Positions 44,272-52,359 of a DNA stretch of 64,000 nt are shown here, piece by piece. Positions within the stretch are counted from its first letter, which is position 1. The number at the start of each line of letters is the position of its first letter. The stretch is taken from positions 1-64,000 of the forward strand of contig NZ_JAVFWN010000020.1 in NCBI RefSeq assembly GCF_030929495.1, read 5' to 3'. The translations under genes were made by a program, and so were the position numbers. The notes beneath the pieces were generated by a model. It was not told the DNA's origin. It did no database searches and saw only the letters and a program-made list of their open reading frames with translations. This DNA is from Nocardioides sp. LHD-245. Its GTDB lineage: Bacteria; Actinomycetota; Actinomycetes; Propionibacteriales; Nocardioidaceae.

Positions 44272-46163
44272 CCGACAGCCACCTCCTTGGTCTCGGCGGG
44301 AAGCGGATCACCGACGTGCCAGCACGCCACGGTGCCGGCCGGGCCGGCCTGCAGCGTGGGCTCCTCCTGCCGGCAGCGGTCGGTCACCCGGGGGCAGCGA
44401 GCGGCGAACGCACAGCCGTCCGGTACGTGCCGGGGATCCACCGGTTGGCCCGCGATGGTGGCCAGCGGGGCGTCGAGGTCGGTCGTCATCTCGGGAACCG
44501 CCCCGATGAGAGCCCGGGTGTAGGGATGCCGGGCCTGGGTGTACAGGTCCGCCGCGGGAAGGTCCTCGACGATCCGGCCCGCGTACATGACGAGCACGCG
44601 CTCGCAGATGCTCGAGACGACCGAGACGTCGTGGCTGATCAGAAGCAGTGCGGTGCCGTGCTTGCGGCGGATCTCCTGGAGCAGGTCGAGCACCTGCCGC
44701 TGCACGGTCATGTCGAGCGCGGTCGTCGGCTCGTCGGCGACGATCAGCCGTGGGGTGCCCATGAGCCCCATCGCGATCATGGCCCGCTGGCGCATGCCAC
44801 CCGAGAACTCGTGCGGGTACTGGCGAAGGCGACGCTCGGGGTCGGAGAGGTGCACGGCGCGGAGCCGGTCGGCAGCACGCGCGGAGGCCTGCCGCCGGGT
44901 GAGTCCCTGGTGCCGACGCGCGGCCTCGCCGAGCTGGCTGCCGAGGCGCATCACGGGGTTGAGCGACGTCATCGGATCCTGGAAGACGACCGCGAGGGAC
45001 GTCCCGAGCAGCGCATCGTGGGCGGTACGCCGACCGGAGCGGAGGTCGGTCGCGCAGAAGGTGAGGCGTTCGGCGGTGACGCGGCCGGGTTCTTCGACGA
45101 GCTGCGCGACGGCCAGCGCCGTCATCGACTTCCCGGAGCCCGACTCCCCCACGATGCCGACGGCTTCACCGGCCCGCAGGGCGATCGAGACTCCGCGCAC
45201 CGGGGAGACCGGGCCGTACGGCCCGGGGAAGGCGATCTCGAGATCACGGACGTCGAGCACGAGGTCGGTGTCGGCGTCACGGGTGTTCGACCGCGGGGAA
45301 ACCGACCGGCGTTCCGTCAACGACCTCGTCGTCCGGATCCGGGACTTCGCGCCGAAGGTGCCGGCGGCCGCCTCGCCGGTGAGGTTGAGCGCCAACCCGG
45401 TGAGGACGAAGGCGACGCCGGGAGCGAGAGCGGCGAGCGGGTTGTCGTAGATGATCGCGAGCCCGTCCTGCATGAGACGTCCCCAGTCGAACTGCGGCGC
45501 CTGCACGCCGATGCCGAGGAAGGACAGCCCGCCGAAGGCGAGGAGGACGCTGCTCGCGGTCACGGTCGCGTTGACGACCAGGGGCTCGGCGATATTGGGC
45601 AGGACGTGCCGCACCATGATGCGCAACGGGTGGACGCCGGCGATGCGTGCCGCGGCGACGAAGTCCCGCTCGGCGACTCCGGCGCCGAGCGCGTAGACGA
45701 GCCGCGCGAAGGGCGGTGCGATCGCGATCCCGATGGCGAGCAGGGCGCTCGTCGTGCTGACGCCGAGGATGACCGCGAGGAAGAGGACCATCAGCAGGCT
45801 CGGGAAGCCGAGGAGCACGTTGACGAACGCGACGACGAGCCGGCCCAGCCGCCGCGGGAGGAGCAGGGGAGCCATGCCGAGCAGGAGGCCGAGCCCGACG
45901 CCGAAGATGGTGGCCGCGAGGGTCAGGACGATCGACAGGCGGGTCGCGACCAGGGTCCGGAAGAGGATGTCACGGCCGAGGTTGTCGGTGCCCGCCCAGT
46001 GCTCGGGTGACGGGCCCGCGAGCATGTTGTCGGTATGGGTGGCCGTCGCGCGATCACCCCAGACCAGGGGCGCGAGGACGGCGAGCAGGGCGAGGATCAC
46101 CAACAGTGTGATCCCGACGATGCCGAGGGGGGTGCGCAGCACCTCGGGCCGGCGGCGACGCAT
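44268..46163 (-). CDS. fused ABC permease (DppC-like) and ATP-binding protein (DppD-like)
   Basis: 631 aa. Residues 1 to about 275 form a DppC-type permease (GTDNLGRDILFR, EAA loop AARIAGVHPLRIMVRHVLPNIAEP). After a charged linker of about 30 residues, residues 300-631 form a DppD-type ATPase with GESGSGKS, SGGMRQRAMIAMGL, VADEPTTALD, ISHDVSVV and the Cys-containing OppD tail (CAFAARCP, CRQEEP, ACWHV). The sequence is in one frame with no sign of error, and such natural fusions are known in actinobacteria. ATG 46163 overlaps the DppB stop by one base. Confidence 0.93.
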   Translation of the reverse strand: MRRRRPEVLRTPLGIVGITLLVILALLAVLAPLVWGDRATATHTDNMLAGPSPEHWAGTDNLGRDILFRTLVATRLSIVLTLAATIFGVGLGLLLGMAPLLLPRRLGRLVVAFVNVLLGFPSLLMVLFLAVILGVSTTSALLAIGIAIAPPFARLVYALGAGVAERDFVAAARIAGVHPLRIMVRHVLPNIAEPLVVNATVTASSVLLAFGGLSFLGIGVQAPQFDWGRLMQDGLAIIYDNPLAALAPGVAFVLTGLALNLTGEAAAGTFGAKSRIRTTRSLTERRSVSPRSNTRDADTDLVLDVRDLEIAFPGPYGPVSPVRGVSIALRAGEAVGIVGESGSGKSMTALAVAQLVEEPGRVTAERLTFCATDLRSGRRTAHDALLGTSLAVVFQDPMTSLNPVMRLGSQLGEAARRHQGLTRRQASARAADRLRAVHLSDPERRLRQYPHEFSGGMRQRAMIAMGLMGTPRLIVADEPTTALDMTVQRQVLDLLQEIRRKHGTALLLISHDVSVVSSICERVLVMYAGRIVEDLPAADLYTQARHPYTRALIGAVPEMTTDLDAPLATIAGQPVDPRHVPDGCAFAARCPRVTDRCRQEEPTLQAGPAGTVACWHVGDPLPAETKEVAVG

Positions 46164-47155
46164 CAGGAGTCTCCGATCATGGAGCGGGGGTCGATGGCGG
46201 CGATGGCCACGTCGACGAGGGTGTTGACGGTGAGCGCGATCGCGCCGTAGACGAGGACGGCCCCCTGCACCAGCGGGTAGTCCCGGCTCTGGATCGAGGA
46301 GACGATGGTGCCGCCCAGGCCGGGCCAGGCGAAGACGTTCTCGACCAGCACCGTGCCGGCGACCATCGTGGCGAGCATGAGGCCACTCAGCGTGAGCGTG
46401 GCGGTGACGGCGTTGGGCAGCGCGTGGCGCAGGTTGATCCGCAGCGCGCTCAGCCGCTTCGCCCGCGCCGTCCGGACGTAGTCGGCGTCGAGCACGGCCA
46501 GCATCTCGACCCGGACGATGCGGGCCAGCACCGCGGCCGGCCCGACAGCCAGGGCCAGCACCGGCAGCACGTAGGAGTCGAGGCCGTCGCGACCGGCCGC
46601 CGGGACGAGCCCCAGGTTCACCGCGAACACCGCGACCAAGGCGACGCAGACGACGAATTCGGGGATCGAGGCGAGCACGATGCTGGTCCCGACGAACGTG
46701 AGCTCGGTACGACGTCGCCGCCCCTGCCGCGTCGCGACGGCCAGGGCGACCCCTGCCGGCACGGCGAACGCGAACGTGACCACGAAGGCCGGGAGTGCCA
46801 GCGAGAGCGTGGCCAGCAGCCGTTGGCCGATGGTCTCCGCCACCGAGAGCTGGGTGAGGATCGACTCCCCCAGGTCGCCGGTGAACAGGTCCCGGAGGTA
46901 GGTCAGGTACTGGTCGAGCAGGGGTTCATCGAGTCCCAGCTGCTCCCGCCTCGCCGCAACGAGCTCGGCGGGAGCGCTGGTGCCGAGCGCGGCACGGACC
47001 GGATCGCCGGGCACGAGCTGGATCATCAGGAAGGACGCCGTCACCAGGATCCACAGAGAGATCAGCAACCGCCGCGCTCTCCGGAGGACGAACCTCGTCC
47101 AGCGCCCGCGCGTCCGCCGCGCCGATGCATGAGCCACCGCCACCGTCGCCGTCAC
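46163..47155 (-). CDS. oligopeptide-type ABC transporter permease (DppB-like)
   Basis: 330 aa, six membrane helices. LRRARRLLISLWILVTASFLMIQLVPGDPVR, the FTGDLGESI periplasmic segment and the RTARAKRLSALRINLRHALPNAV EAA loop are characteristic. It forms the translocation pore with the permease half of the fusion protein. Starts 4 nt after the binding-protein stop. Confidence 0.92.
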   Translation of the reverse strand: MTATVAVAHASARRTRGRWTRFVLRRARRLLISLWILVTASFLMIQLVPGDPVRAALGTSAPAELVAARREQLGLDEPLLDQYLTYLRDLFTGDLGESILTQLSVAETIGQRLLATLSLALPAFVVTFAFAVPAGVALAVATRQGRRRRTELTFVGTSIVLASIPEFVVCVALVAVFAVNLGLVPAAGRDGLDSYVLPVLALAVGPAAVLARIVRVEMLAVLDADYVRTARAKRLSALRINLRHALPNAVTATLTLSGLMLATMVAGTVLVENVFAWPGLGGTIVSSIQSRDYPLVQGAVLVYGAIALTVNTLVDVAIAAIDPRSMIGDS

Positions 47156-47159
47156 CGGA

Positions 47160-48740
47160 TCAGCTCAGCATCCTGATGCTCGTCGGTACCATCAGGTTGC
47201 CCGCCCGCTCGAGCTCGGCGCCCTTGTGGAAGGTCAGCACGGTGACATTGGCGAACGGGACGACGTCGGCGCTCTGGAAGAGCGCCGCCTCGGCCGCCTC
47301 CCACTCGGGGCAGCTGTCGGTACCGACCTCGGTCAGCGCTGCTTCGGCGTGGGAGTCATAGTCGGCGTTGCCGACGGAACCGAAGTTGTTGCCGCCCAGG
47401 GCAGGCGACGGGCCGGAGACGAAAGGCATGAGCACCAGGGGGTTCGGGGCCTTCGGCGACGACCAGGTGACGTCCCAGTCGCCGGTCTGGAAGAGCGCCG
47501 CGGTGTGCTCGGTGATGTCCAGTGCCCGGGCGTCGACCTCGGCACCCAGCTTCTCCCAGGCCGCAACCACCAGCTCCGCGGCCGCGGTCTGACCGGGCCC
47601 CTGGCTGCTGTAGACGAACGTGAGCGACAGCTTCATGCCGTCCTTGGTGAGCACACCGTCGTCGTTCTTGGCCCAGCCGGCCGCGGTCAGCGCGTCGGCG
47701 GCGGCAGCCGGATCGCTGCCCGGCAGGTTCCCCTTGACAGTGTTGCCGTCGCAGACGCCGGTGTCGTACACGGCCAACGCCGTGGGGGTCGAGCCCCGGC
47801 CGGACGTGATGACCCGCTGCAGCTCGGTCAGGTCGAGCGCCTGGGTGAGCGCCGTGCGGACCACCGGATCGCTGCCGACCCGGCCGGGCGCCTGGTTGTA
47901 CCACTGGTGGGCGTACGCGCTCTGCGTCTCCACGGCGTCGATGCCCTGCTTCTCGAGCCGGTCGCCGTCGCGCCCGAGGAAGGACGCCGCATTGGCCTGC
48001 CCGCTGAGGATCAGGTTGGTGGCCGTGGACTCGCTGGAGACCACCTTGAACACGACGGTCGAGGGGGTTCCGGTCTCGGATGTCGTCGCGCCGCCCGGGC
48101 CCCAGGCGTAGTCCTTCCGGACAGCCAGCGTGTAGTGGTCGCCCGGCACGGACTCGGTCACTGTGAAGGGTCCGGTCCCCGCGGTGCCGGCCTTGAGGCT
48201 GTCGCGGTCCTTCATCCCCGACCGGCACACCATGGGCAGGTGGGCGAAGCCCTCGAGGACGAAGGGGGCGGGCGAGGTGAGCGTGACGGCGACGGTCGAG
48301 CCGGACGCACTGGCCCGGGCGTCGGCGGGCACGTACACGCCGTGGAACGGGCTCGCGTTGGCGACGTCGGCGACGTACTCGATGTTGTCGACCACCGTCT
48401 GGGCGTCGAACGCCGAGCCGTCCGAGCAGGTGACGTCGTCCCGGAGCTCGAAGGTGACGGCCTCGGCAGTGACCTTCCACGACGAGGCGAGCTGGGGCTG
48501 GATGGTCCCGCGCGGGTCGACGCCCACGAGGGTGTCGTACGCGAAGCTGCCGATCTCGGTCGCGACGAACGAGGCCTGCGGGTCGAGGTTCCCCGGATCG
48601 GCCAGCGTGGCCAGGGTGAACGTCTTTCCGTCGACGTAGTCACCGGAGCCGGCCGGGTCGGGAGAGCCACCGCACGCGGCGAGGCCGGCGGCAGCGAGGA
48701 GAAGGGGCAGTACGCGAACAGCCTGGTCACGGATGGACAT
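47160..48740 (-). CDS. ABC transporter solute-binding lipoprotein (family 5)
   Basis: 526 aa from ATG 48740. A signal peptide ends in LAAC (lipobox, Cys at residue 23). Family 5 segments LDPQASFVATEIGSFAYDTLVGVD and LASSWKV follow. It is only distantly related to the pair at 5766-9032. It has a ribosome site GAGGGCC and starts the transporter operon, with the PucR regulator gene upstream on the same strand. Ligand unknown; peptides, opines, nickel chelates and glycosides are all handled by this family. Confidence 0.92.
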   Translation of the reverse strand: MSIRDQAVRVLPLLLAAAGLAACGGSPDPAGSGDYVDGKTFTLATLADPGNLDPQASFVATEIGSFAYDTLVGVDPRGTIQPQLASSWKVTAEAVTFELRDDVTCSDGSAFDAQTVVDNIEYVADVANASPFHGVYVPADARASASGSTVAVTLTSPAPFVLEGFAHLPMVCRSGMKDRDSLKAGTAGTGPFTVTESVPGDHYTLAVRKDYAWGPGGATTSETGTPSTVVFKVVSSESTATNLILSGQANAASFLGRDGDRLEKQGIDAVETQSAYAHQWYNQAPGRVGSDPVVRTALTQALDLTELQRVITSGRGSTPTALAVYDTGVCDGNTVKGNLPGSDPAAAADALTAAGWAKNDDGVLTKDGMKLSLTFVYSSQGPGQTAAAELVVAAWEKLGAEVDARALDITEHTAALFQTGDWDVTWSSPKAPNPLVLMPFVSGPSPALGGNNFGSVGNADYDSHAEAALTEVGTDSCPEWEAAEAALFQSADVVPFANVTVLTFHKGAELERAGNLMVPTSIRMLS

Positions 48741-48926
48741 GATCAGCGGCCCTCGTTTCGGCGTTGGTTGGGCGGGCGACGGGATACGCGAGTGCCGACG
48801 CGATGATCCGGACCGATGACGGCGGGTCCTGGAGATCGCCCCAGATGGGCGGCTGCGATCGAGCCAGTATTGGGCTCGCGAGCGACCCCTCATAGCGTCG
48901 CCTGTCGCTGTTCAGAGGGCTCTTCG

Positions 48927-48940
48927 GCGACAATCGTCGC
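48927..48940. promoter_or_regulatory. inverted repeat GCGAC-N4-GTCGC upstream of the transporter operon
   Basis: Perfect 5-bp arms in the 236-bp gap between the PucR gene and the binding-protein gene. Nearby are GCTCGCGAGC (10-bp palindrome, near 48870) and AGCG-N8-CGCT. They are candidate PucR operators, but no clear promoter anchors them. Confidence 0.25.
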
Positions 48941-48943
48941 TAG

Positions 48944-48970
48944 CGCCCGGGCCGGTACGCCGCCCGGGCG
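48944..48970 (-). terminator. stem-loop after the PucR regulator gene
   Basis: Perfect 9-bp GC arms CGCCCGGGC / GCCCGGGCG with a 9-nt loop, 6 nt beyond the stop codon on the minus strand. No T-run, as is common in high-GC actinobacteria. Confidence 0.45.
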
Positions 48971-48976
48971 GGGCGG

Positions 48977-50209
48977 TCAGCTGTGCGTGTCCGCGTTGAG
49001 GCGGAAGGCGATCGCGAGGGCGCGCAGCTTGAGGCCGAGGTGGAGGGCAAGGCGGTCGTCACCGTTGTGCAGGTTGCGACCGGTGACCTGCTCGATCCGC
49101 CGCAGGCGCTGGTAGAGCGTCGCGCGATGGATGCACAGGGCCTCGGCGGCCTCCTGGGCGCTGCCGCCGTGGTCGAAGAACGCGGTGAGGCTGGCGATCA
49201 GGACGCCGTGCACATCGGCGTCCTCGAGGGCGACGAGGTCCGGCGTCCGGGAGGCCTCGGCCAGGTCGTCGGGGGCGAGGGTGACCAGCAGCTCGTAGGG
49301 TCCGAGCTCGCCCCAGCGCGCGGTGCTGCCGACGCCGGGAACGAGGACCGCCGTCCGTGCGGCGCGCACCGCCTTGCGGTACGAGTCGGCCACCTCGTCG
49401 AGCCGCTCGACCGTGGGCCCCAGGCCGAAGACGAGCGTCGACCTGCCCCGGGTGAGGTGCTTGAACCGGATCGTGATCCGGTCGGTGATCGTGTCGACGA
49501 GGTCGCGTGCCGGTGGCCGCCGCAGGGCGAGCAGGAGCCAAGCCCGCGATCGGTTCGTGGCGAGCAGTGCGACGTCGTCGGTCACTGCACGGCTGCCCTC
49601 CTCGACGGCCGCCTCGAGCTCGACCCCTCGCTCGGCGTGCGTCTCGTCGTCGGACAGGCACTGCACGGCCAGCACGGTCAGGTGGAGCGGGCTGTCGGGG
49701 AACAGCTCCTCCGCCCGAAGGTCATCGATGGCCTGCGACCGGATCATCGTGTCAGGCGAGACCAGGTCGCGCAGGATGGCCTCGTGCCGGGCCTGCGACC
49801 GCTGCCGCACGAGCAGCCGCCGGTACAGCACGGTGCCGGCCCGGTCCGCCGCCTCCACAGCCAGTGCCACGTCGGCATCGCTGAGCGTGCAGCCACGGTC
49901 GAGCAGCCACAGGTAGCCGAGGAGCTGGCCCTGGCAGCGCACGGGCGTGCACAGCCGCGGCGTGGCGTCGAGCACCTCGAGCTCGAGTCGTCCGGGCTCG
50001 GTCCACTGCGACACCCCGTGGGTGAGGATCAGCTCGACGACCTCGGCCGGGACCGTCCGGTTGAGCACCGAGTTGATCCGTACCGGGTCCTCGTCGCCGA
50101 AGTGCCGGCTCGCCGCCAGGAGCCGGATGCCGGGGTCGTCGATCGCCACCGAGCGCTCGAGCCGCTCGGCGAGCTCGTCCACGATGGCCTGCAGCTCGTC
50201 CTCGGGCAT
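48977..50209 (-). CDS. PucR family transcriptional regulator
   Basis: 410 aa from ATG 50209 (AAGGGAG upstream). The C-terminal helix-turn-helix of the PucR/CdaR type is clear: SAQEAAEALCIHRATLYQRLRRIEQVTG. The middle holds the GGDEF-like PucR domain (FGLGPTVERLDEVADSYRKAVRAAR), and the N-terminal part is a sensor domain of GAF type. Family members often activate catabolic operons when a substrate-derived ligand binds. It is the natural candidate to control the transporter at 43.5-48.7 kb and perhaps the genes beyond. Confidence 0.9.
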   Translation of the reverse strand: MPEDELQAIVDELAERLERSVAIDDPGIRLLAASRHFGDEDPVRINSVLNRTVPAEVVELILTHGVSQWTEPGRLELEVLDATPRLCTPVRCQGQLLGYLWLLDRGCTLSDADVALAVEAADRAGTVLYRRLLVRQRSQARHEAILRDLVSPDTMIRSQAIDDLRAEELFPDSPLHLTVLAVQCLSDDETHAERGVELEAAVEEGSRAVTDDVALLATNRSRAWLLLALRRPPARDLVDTITDRITIRFKHLTRGRSTLVFGLGPTVERLDEVADSYRKAVRAARTAVLVPGVGSTARWGELGPYELLVTLAPDDLAEASRTPDLVALEDADVHGVLIASLTAFFDHGGSAQEAAEALCIHRATLYQRLRRIEQVTGRNLHNGDDRLALHLGLKLRALAIAFRLNADTHS

Positions 50210-50373
50210 GGCGCACTCCCTTCTCGGTGTGGCGAGGTGCACATCGTAGGCGTCCGCGGCGGGCCGTCGACCGCGTCGTCGCATCAGCGCGCGTTCGGCC
50301 CCGCCCGGCGGCGGATCAGCTGCTGCCCCGCCGCCGGCGGACCTTGAGCGCGGCGGTCACGTCGATCGGGTAA
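50210..50373. other. intergenic, no gene seen
   Basis: Upstream of the PucR gene. GC-rich, without a convincing promoter, ORF or repeat. It leads directly into the broken monooxygenase fragment. Confidence 0.4.
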
Positions 50374-50589
50374 CGGATCGCGCACCCGCAACACTGGCCC
50401 GAGGACCTCGACTCACGGGCAAGAAGGTCGTGGTCATCGGCAACGCCGCCACTGTGGTCATGCTGGTGCCGGAGATGGCCGCCGACGCCGCCCACGTCGC
50501 GATGCTGCAGCGCGCCCCCACGTACGTGATGCCCATTCCGCGCGTGGACGAGCTGGCCAACAACCTGTGCCGCTGGTTCGGCGTTTGGA
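50374..50589 (+). pseudogene. fragment of a flavin-containing / Baeyer-Villiger monooxygenase
   Basis: Plus-strand translation gives RIAHPQHWPEDLD, then after a one-base deletion near 50412 TGKKVVVIGNAATVVMLVPE, DAAHVAMLQRAPTYVMPIP and DELANNLCRWFG. This is the central region of EthA-type monooxygenases (typical text QHWPEDLDYAGKRVVVIGSGATA). The NADP-binding GSGATA has decayed to GNAATV. Both ends of the gene, including the FAD motif, are absent, and a stop codon precedes the fragment. It lies 84 nt from tRNA-Arg. Confidence 0.75.
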
Positions 50590-50636
50590 GAGTTTTGGCA
50601 GTTGCATCGAGTCCTCCCGGACCCTGCAATGAGCGG

Positions 50637-50666
50637 GGCCCCTGATTCACGCGGGAACCAGGGGCC
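50637..50666 (-). terminator. stem-loop downstream of tRNA-Arg
   Basis: Perfect 8-bp arms GGCCCCTG / CAGGGGCC with a 14-nt loop, 6 nt beyond the 3' end of the tRNA on the minus strand. Probable tRNA transcript end; no T-run. Confidence 0.45.
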
Positions 50667-50672
50667 GATCTG

Positions 50673-50745
50673 CGCGCCTGTAGGGATTCGAACCCCAAAC
50701 CTTCTGATCCGTAGTCAGATGCTCTATCCGTTGAGCTACAGGCGC
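50673..50745 (-). tRNA. tRNA-Arg (anticodon ACG)
   Basis: 73 nt, complete cloverleaf: acceptor GCGCCTG / CAGGCGC, D-arm GCTC...GAGC, anticodon stem TCTGA / TCAGA with loop CTACGGA, T-loop TTCGAAT, discriminator G. CCA is not encoded. The ACG anticodon is read as ICG after deamination and decodes CGU/CGC/CGA. Confidence 0.96.
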
Positions 50746-50843
50746 CCGTCACCGAAGCGACCGCATGAGAATAGCCGAGGGGCCCGGTAGATGCCGAATC
50801 ACCGCCGCCATGGATGCCCGGGCCGGTGTGGAACCATGACGCC

Positions 50844-51851
50844 ATGACCGCCTACGAGCCCGAGGACCGGGCCCTCTTCGAGGAGGAGGCGATCGGTCTC
50901 TACGAGCAGGTGCTGGCGGAGGGCGGTCTGGCGGCGGACGACCCGAGGCTGGTCGACGGGGCACCGATCCGGCGGGCGTTCGACCTGCTGGTCGAGCTGG
51001 GGCTGCTGCAGCTGGACGCGTCGCGGAAGACCTGGCGGCCGCTGGAGCCGAGCAACGCGCAGTCGCGGGTCGTGACGCCGCTGGGCAACGAGGGTGCGCG
51101 GTTGCTGGAGGAGTCGGCGCGGTGGGCGAGCGCCTTCTCGCACCTGACGCAGAGCTGGCGCCGGTCGCCGGCGGCGAGCGAGTCCGGCCCGTTCCTCTAC
51201 CTCCACGGCGAGGCCATCAATCCCTACCTCACCACGCTGGTCAGCGAGGCCCAGGAGGAGCTGCTGACGGCGCAGCCGCAGGCCACGCGCAGCGCCAAGA
51301 CGGTCTCGGAGGCGGCGGTGCGCGACGTGGCCGCGCTCAAGCGGGGGCTGACGATGCGCACGCTCTACCAGCACAGCGCGCGGCGCCACCCGGCAACGCA
51401 CAAGTACGTCGCCACGGTGACCGAGCAGGGTGCGGAGGTCCGCACCCTCGACGAGTTCTTCAACCGGATGATCGTGGTCGACCGCCGGGTCGCGCTGATC
51501 CCGGCCGCCGACAGCCTGGCGACCGCGGTCGTCGTACGGGAGCCGGCGATCGTGGCGTACCTCGTCGACGTCTTCGAGCGCGCCTTCGCCCGGGGACGCC
51601 CCTTCGCCAGTGCGGGGCACAGCGTGACGAAGGAGATCGCCTCGGAGCAACGGTCGATGACGATCCGGATGCTGATCGAGGGCCACGCCGACGCGGTGAG
51701 CGCGAAACGGCTGGGCGTGAGTCCGCGGACGTACGCCGGCTACGTGGCCGAGCTCAAGGAGGAGTACGACGCGGAGACGCGCTTCCAGCTCGGCTACACG
51801 ATGGGGACGCTGGGCATAGCCGGTCAGGACGACGACATCACGTCGTCCTGA
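50844..51851 (+). CDS. HTH transcriptional regulator with C-terminal LuxR-type helix-turn-helix (TrmB-like N-terminus)
   Basis: 335 aa from ATG 50844. Residues 1-90 resemble a winged helix-turn-helix (DRALFEEEAIGLYEQVL, RRAFDLLVELGLLQLD, as in TrmB proteins). The middle (about 110-250) looks like a ligand or phospholipase-D-like sensor fold with RTLYQHSARRH, and residues 275-335 carry a LuxR-like helix-turn-helix (MTIRMLIEGHADAVSAKRLGVSPRTYAGYVAEL). No kinase or synthase gene is adjacent. Instead a small secreted peptide gene converges on it, 24 nt away. A peptide-sensing role is inference. A 6-bp stem (TCCTGA-ccga-TCAGGA) spans its stop codon. Confidence 0.82.
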   Translation: MTAYEPEDRALFEEEAIGLYEQVLAEGGLAADDPRLVDGAPIRRAFDLLVELGLLQLDASRKTWRPLEPSNAQSRVVTPLGNEGARLLEESARWASAFSHLTQSWRRSPAASESGPFLYLHGEAINPYLTTLVSEAQEELLTAQPQATRSAKTVSEAAVRDVAALKRGLTMRTLYQHSARRHPATHKYVATVTEQGAEVRTLDEFFNRMIVVDRRVALIPAADSLATAVVVREPAIVAYLVDVFERAFARGRPFASAGHSVTKEIASEQRSMTIRMLIEGHADAVSAKRLGVSPRTYAGYVAELKEEYDAETRFQLGYTMGTLGIAGQDDDITSS

Positions 51852-51875
51852 CCGATCAGGATCCGAGCGCCTCCG

Positions 51876-52010
51876 TCAGCGGTGCGCGCCGGGAAAGACC
51901 CGCCAGCCCCAGCCCGTGTCGGCCTCGGCCGCCGTGGGAAGGGAGACGATGCCGGCCGCGGTGATCAGTGCTGCCAGCGTGAAAGCGGTCTTGCGAGCGA
52001 GCTTCTTCAT
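51876..52010 (-). CDS. small secreted peptide precursor (44 aa)
   Basis: Too short for most gene finders. ATG 52010 has GAGGGG 10 nt upstream. The product begins MKKLARK, has a hydrophobic core (TAFTLAALITAAGIVSLP) and an AxA-type signal-peptidase site (TAAEA) after residue 30. The predicted mature product is only DTGWGWRVFPGAHR: 14 residues, no Cys, two Trp, net basic. It is convergent with the orphan HTH regulator. The exact layout of a signal peptide followed by a very short tail fits an exported signalling or effector peptide; I know no function for it. Confidence 0.72.
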   Translation of the reverse strand: MKKLARKTAFTLAALITAAGIVSLPTAAEADTGWGWRVFPGAHR

Positions 52011-52126
52011 TGAGCATTCCCCTCACTGGTGGGCGGCCGGGTGCCATCCCTCCGGGTACCCGAGCCGCAGGCGCCTACCCCCACAGGACGCTTTCAAACA
52101 TCCTTCCCCAAACCAAGCCAATAAGC

Positions 52127-52159
52127 GAGGCCCCCGGTCGGGTGTCGACCGGGGGCCTC
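52127..52159 (-). terminator. terminator of tRNA-Ser(GCU)
   Basis: Perfect 14-bp arms with a 5-nt loop (52127-52140 and 52146-52159), 8 nt past the tRNA 3' end on the minus strand, followed by GCTTATT. The strongest terminator in the window. Confidence 0.75.
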
Positions 52160-52167
52160 GTCAGCGG

Positions 52168-52258
52168 CGGAGGCGGAGGGATTTGAACCCTCGATGGGGT
52201 TGTAGCCCCAAACCCGCTTAGCAGGCGGGCGCCATAGACCAGACTAGGCGACGCCTCC
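52168..52258 (-). tRNA. tRNA-Ser (anticodon GCU)
   Basis: 91 nt with the long variable arm of a class II tRNA. Acceptor GGAGGCG / CGCCTCC, anticodon stem CCCGC / GCGGG with loop CTGCTAA, T-loop TTCAAAT, discriminator G. Decodes AGC/AGU. Confidence 0.95.
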
Positions 52259-52359
52259 TCCACCGCGCCGGTCACAGACCGGCCAGCGTGGGCAAGGCTA
52301 CAAGGAGCGCCGGGGAGCGGACCAATCGGGCCCGACCATGGACTCCGCCGGAGGCGAGG

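Noticed and set aside
51856..52047. A 63-codon minus-strand frame over the secreted-peptide region
   Set aside because: It is another frame of the same stretch without ribosome site or signal peptide; the 44-codon frame at 51876-52010 has both.
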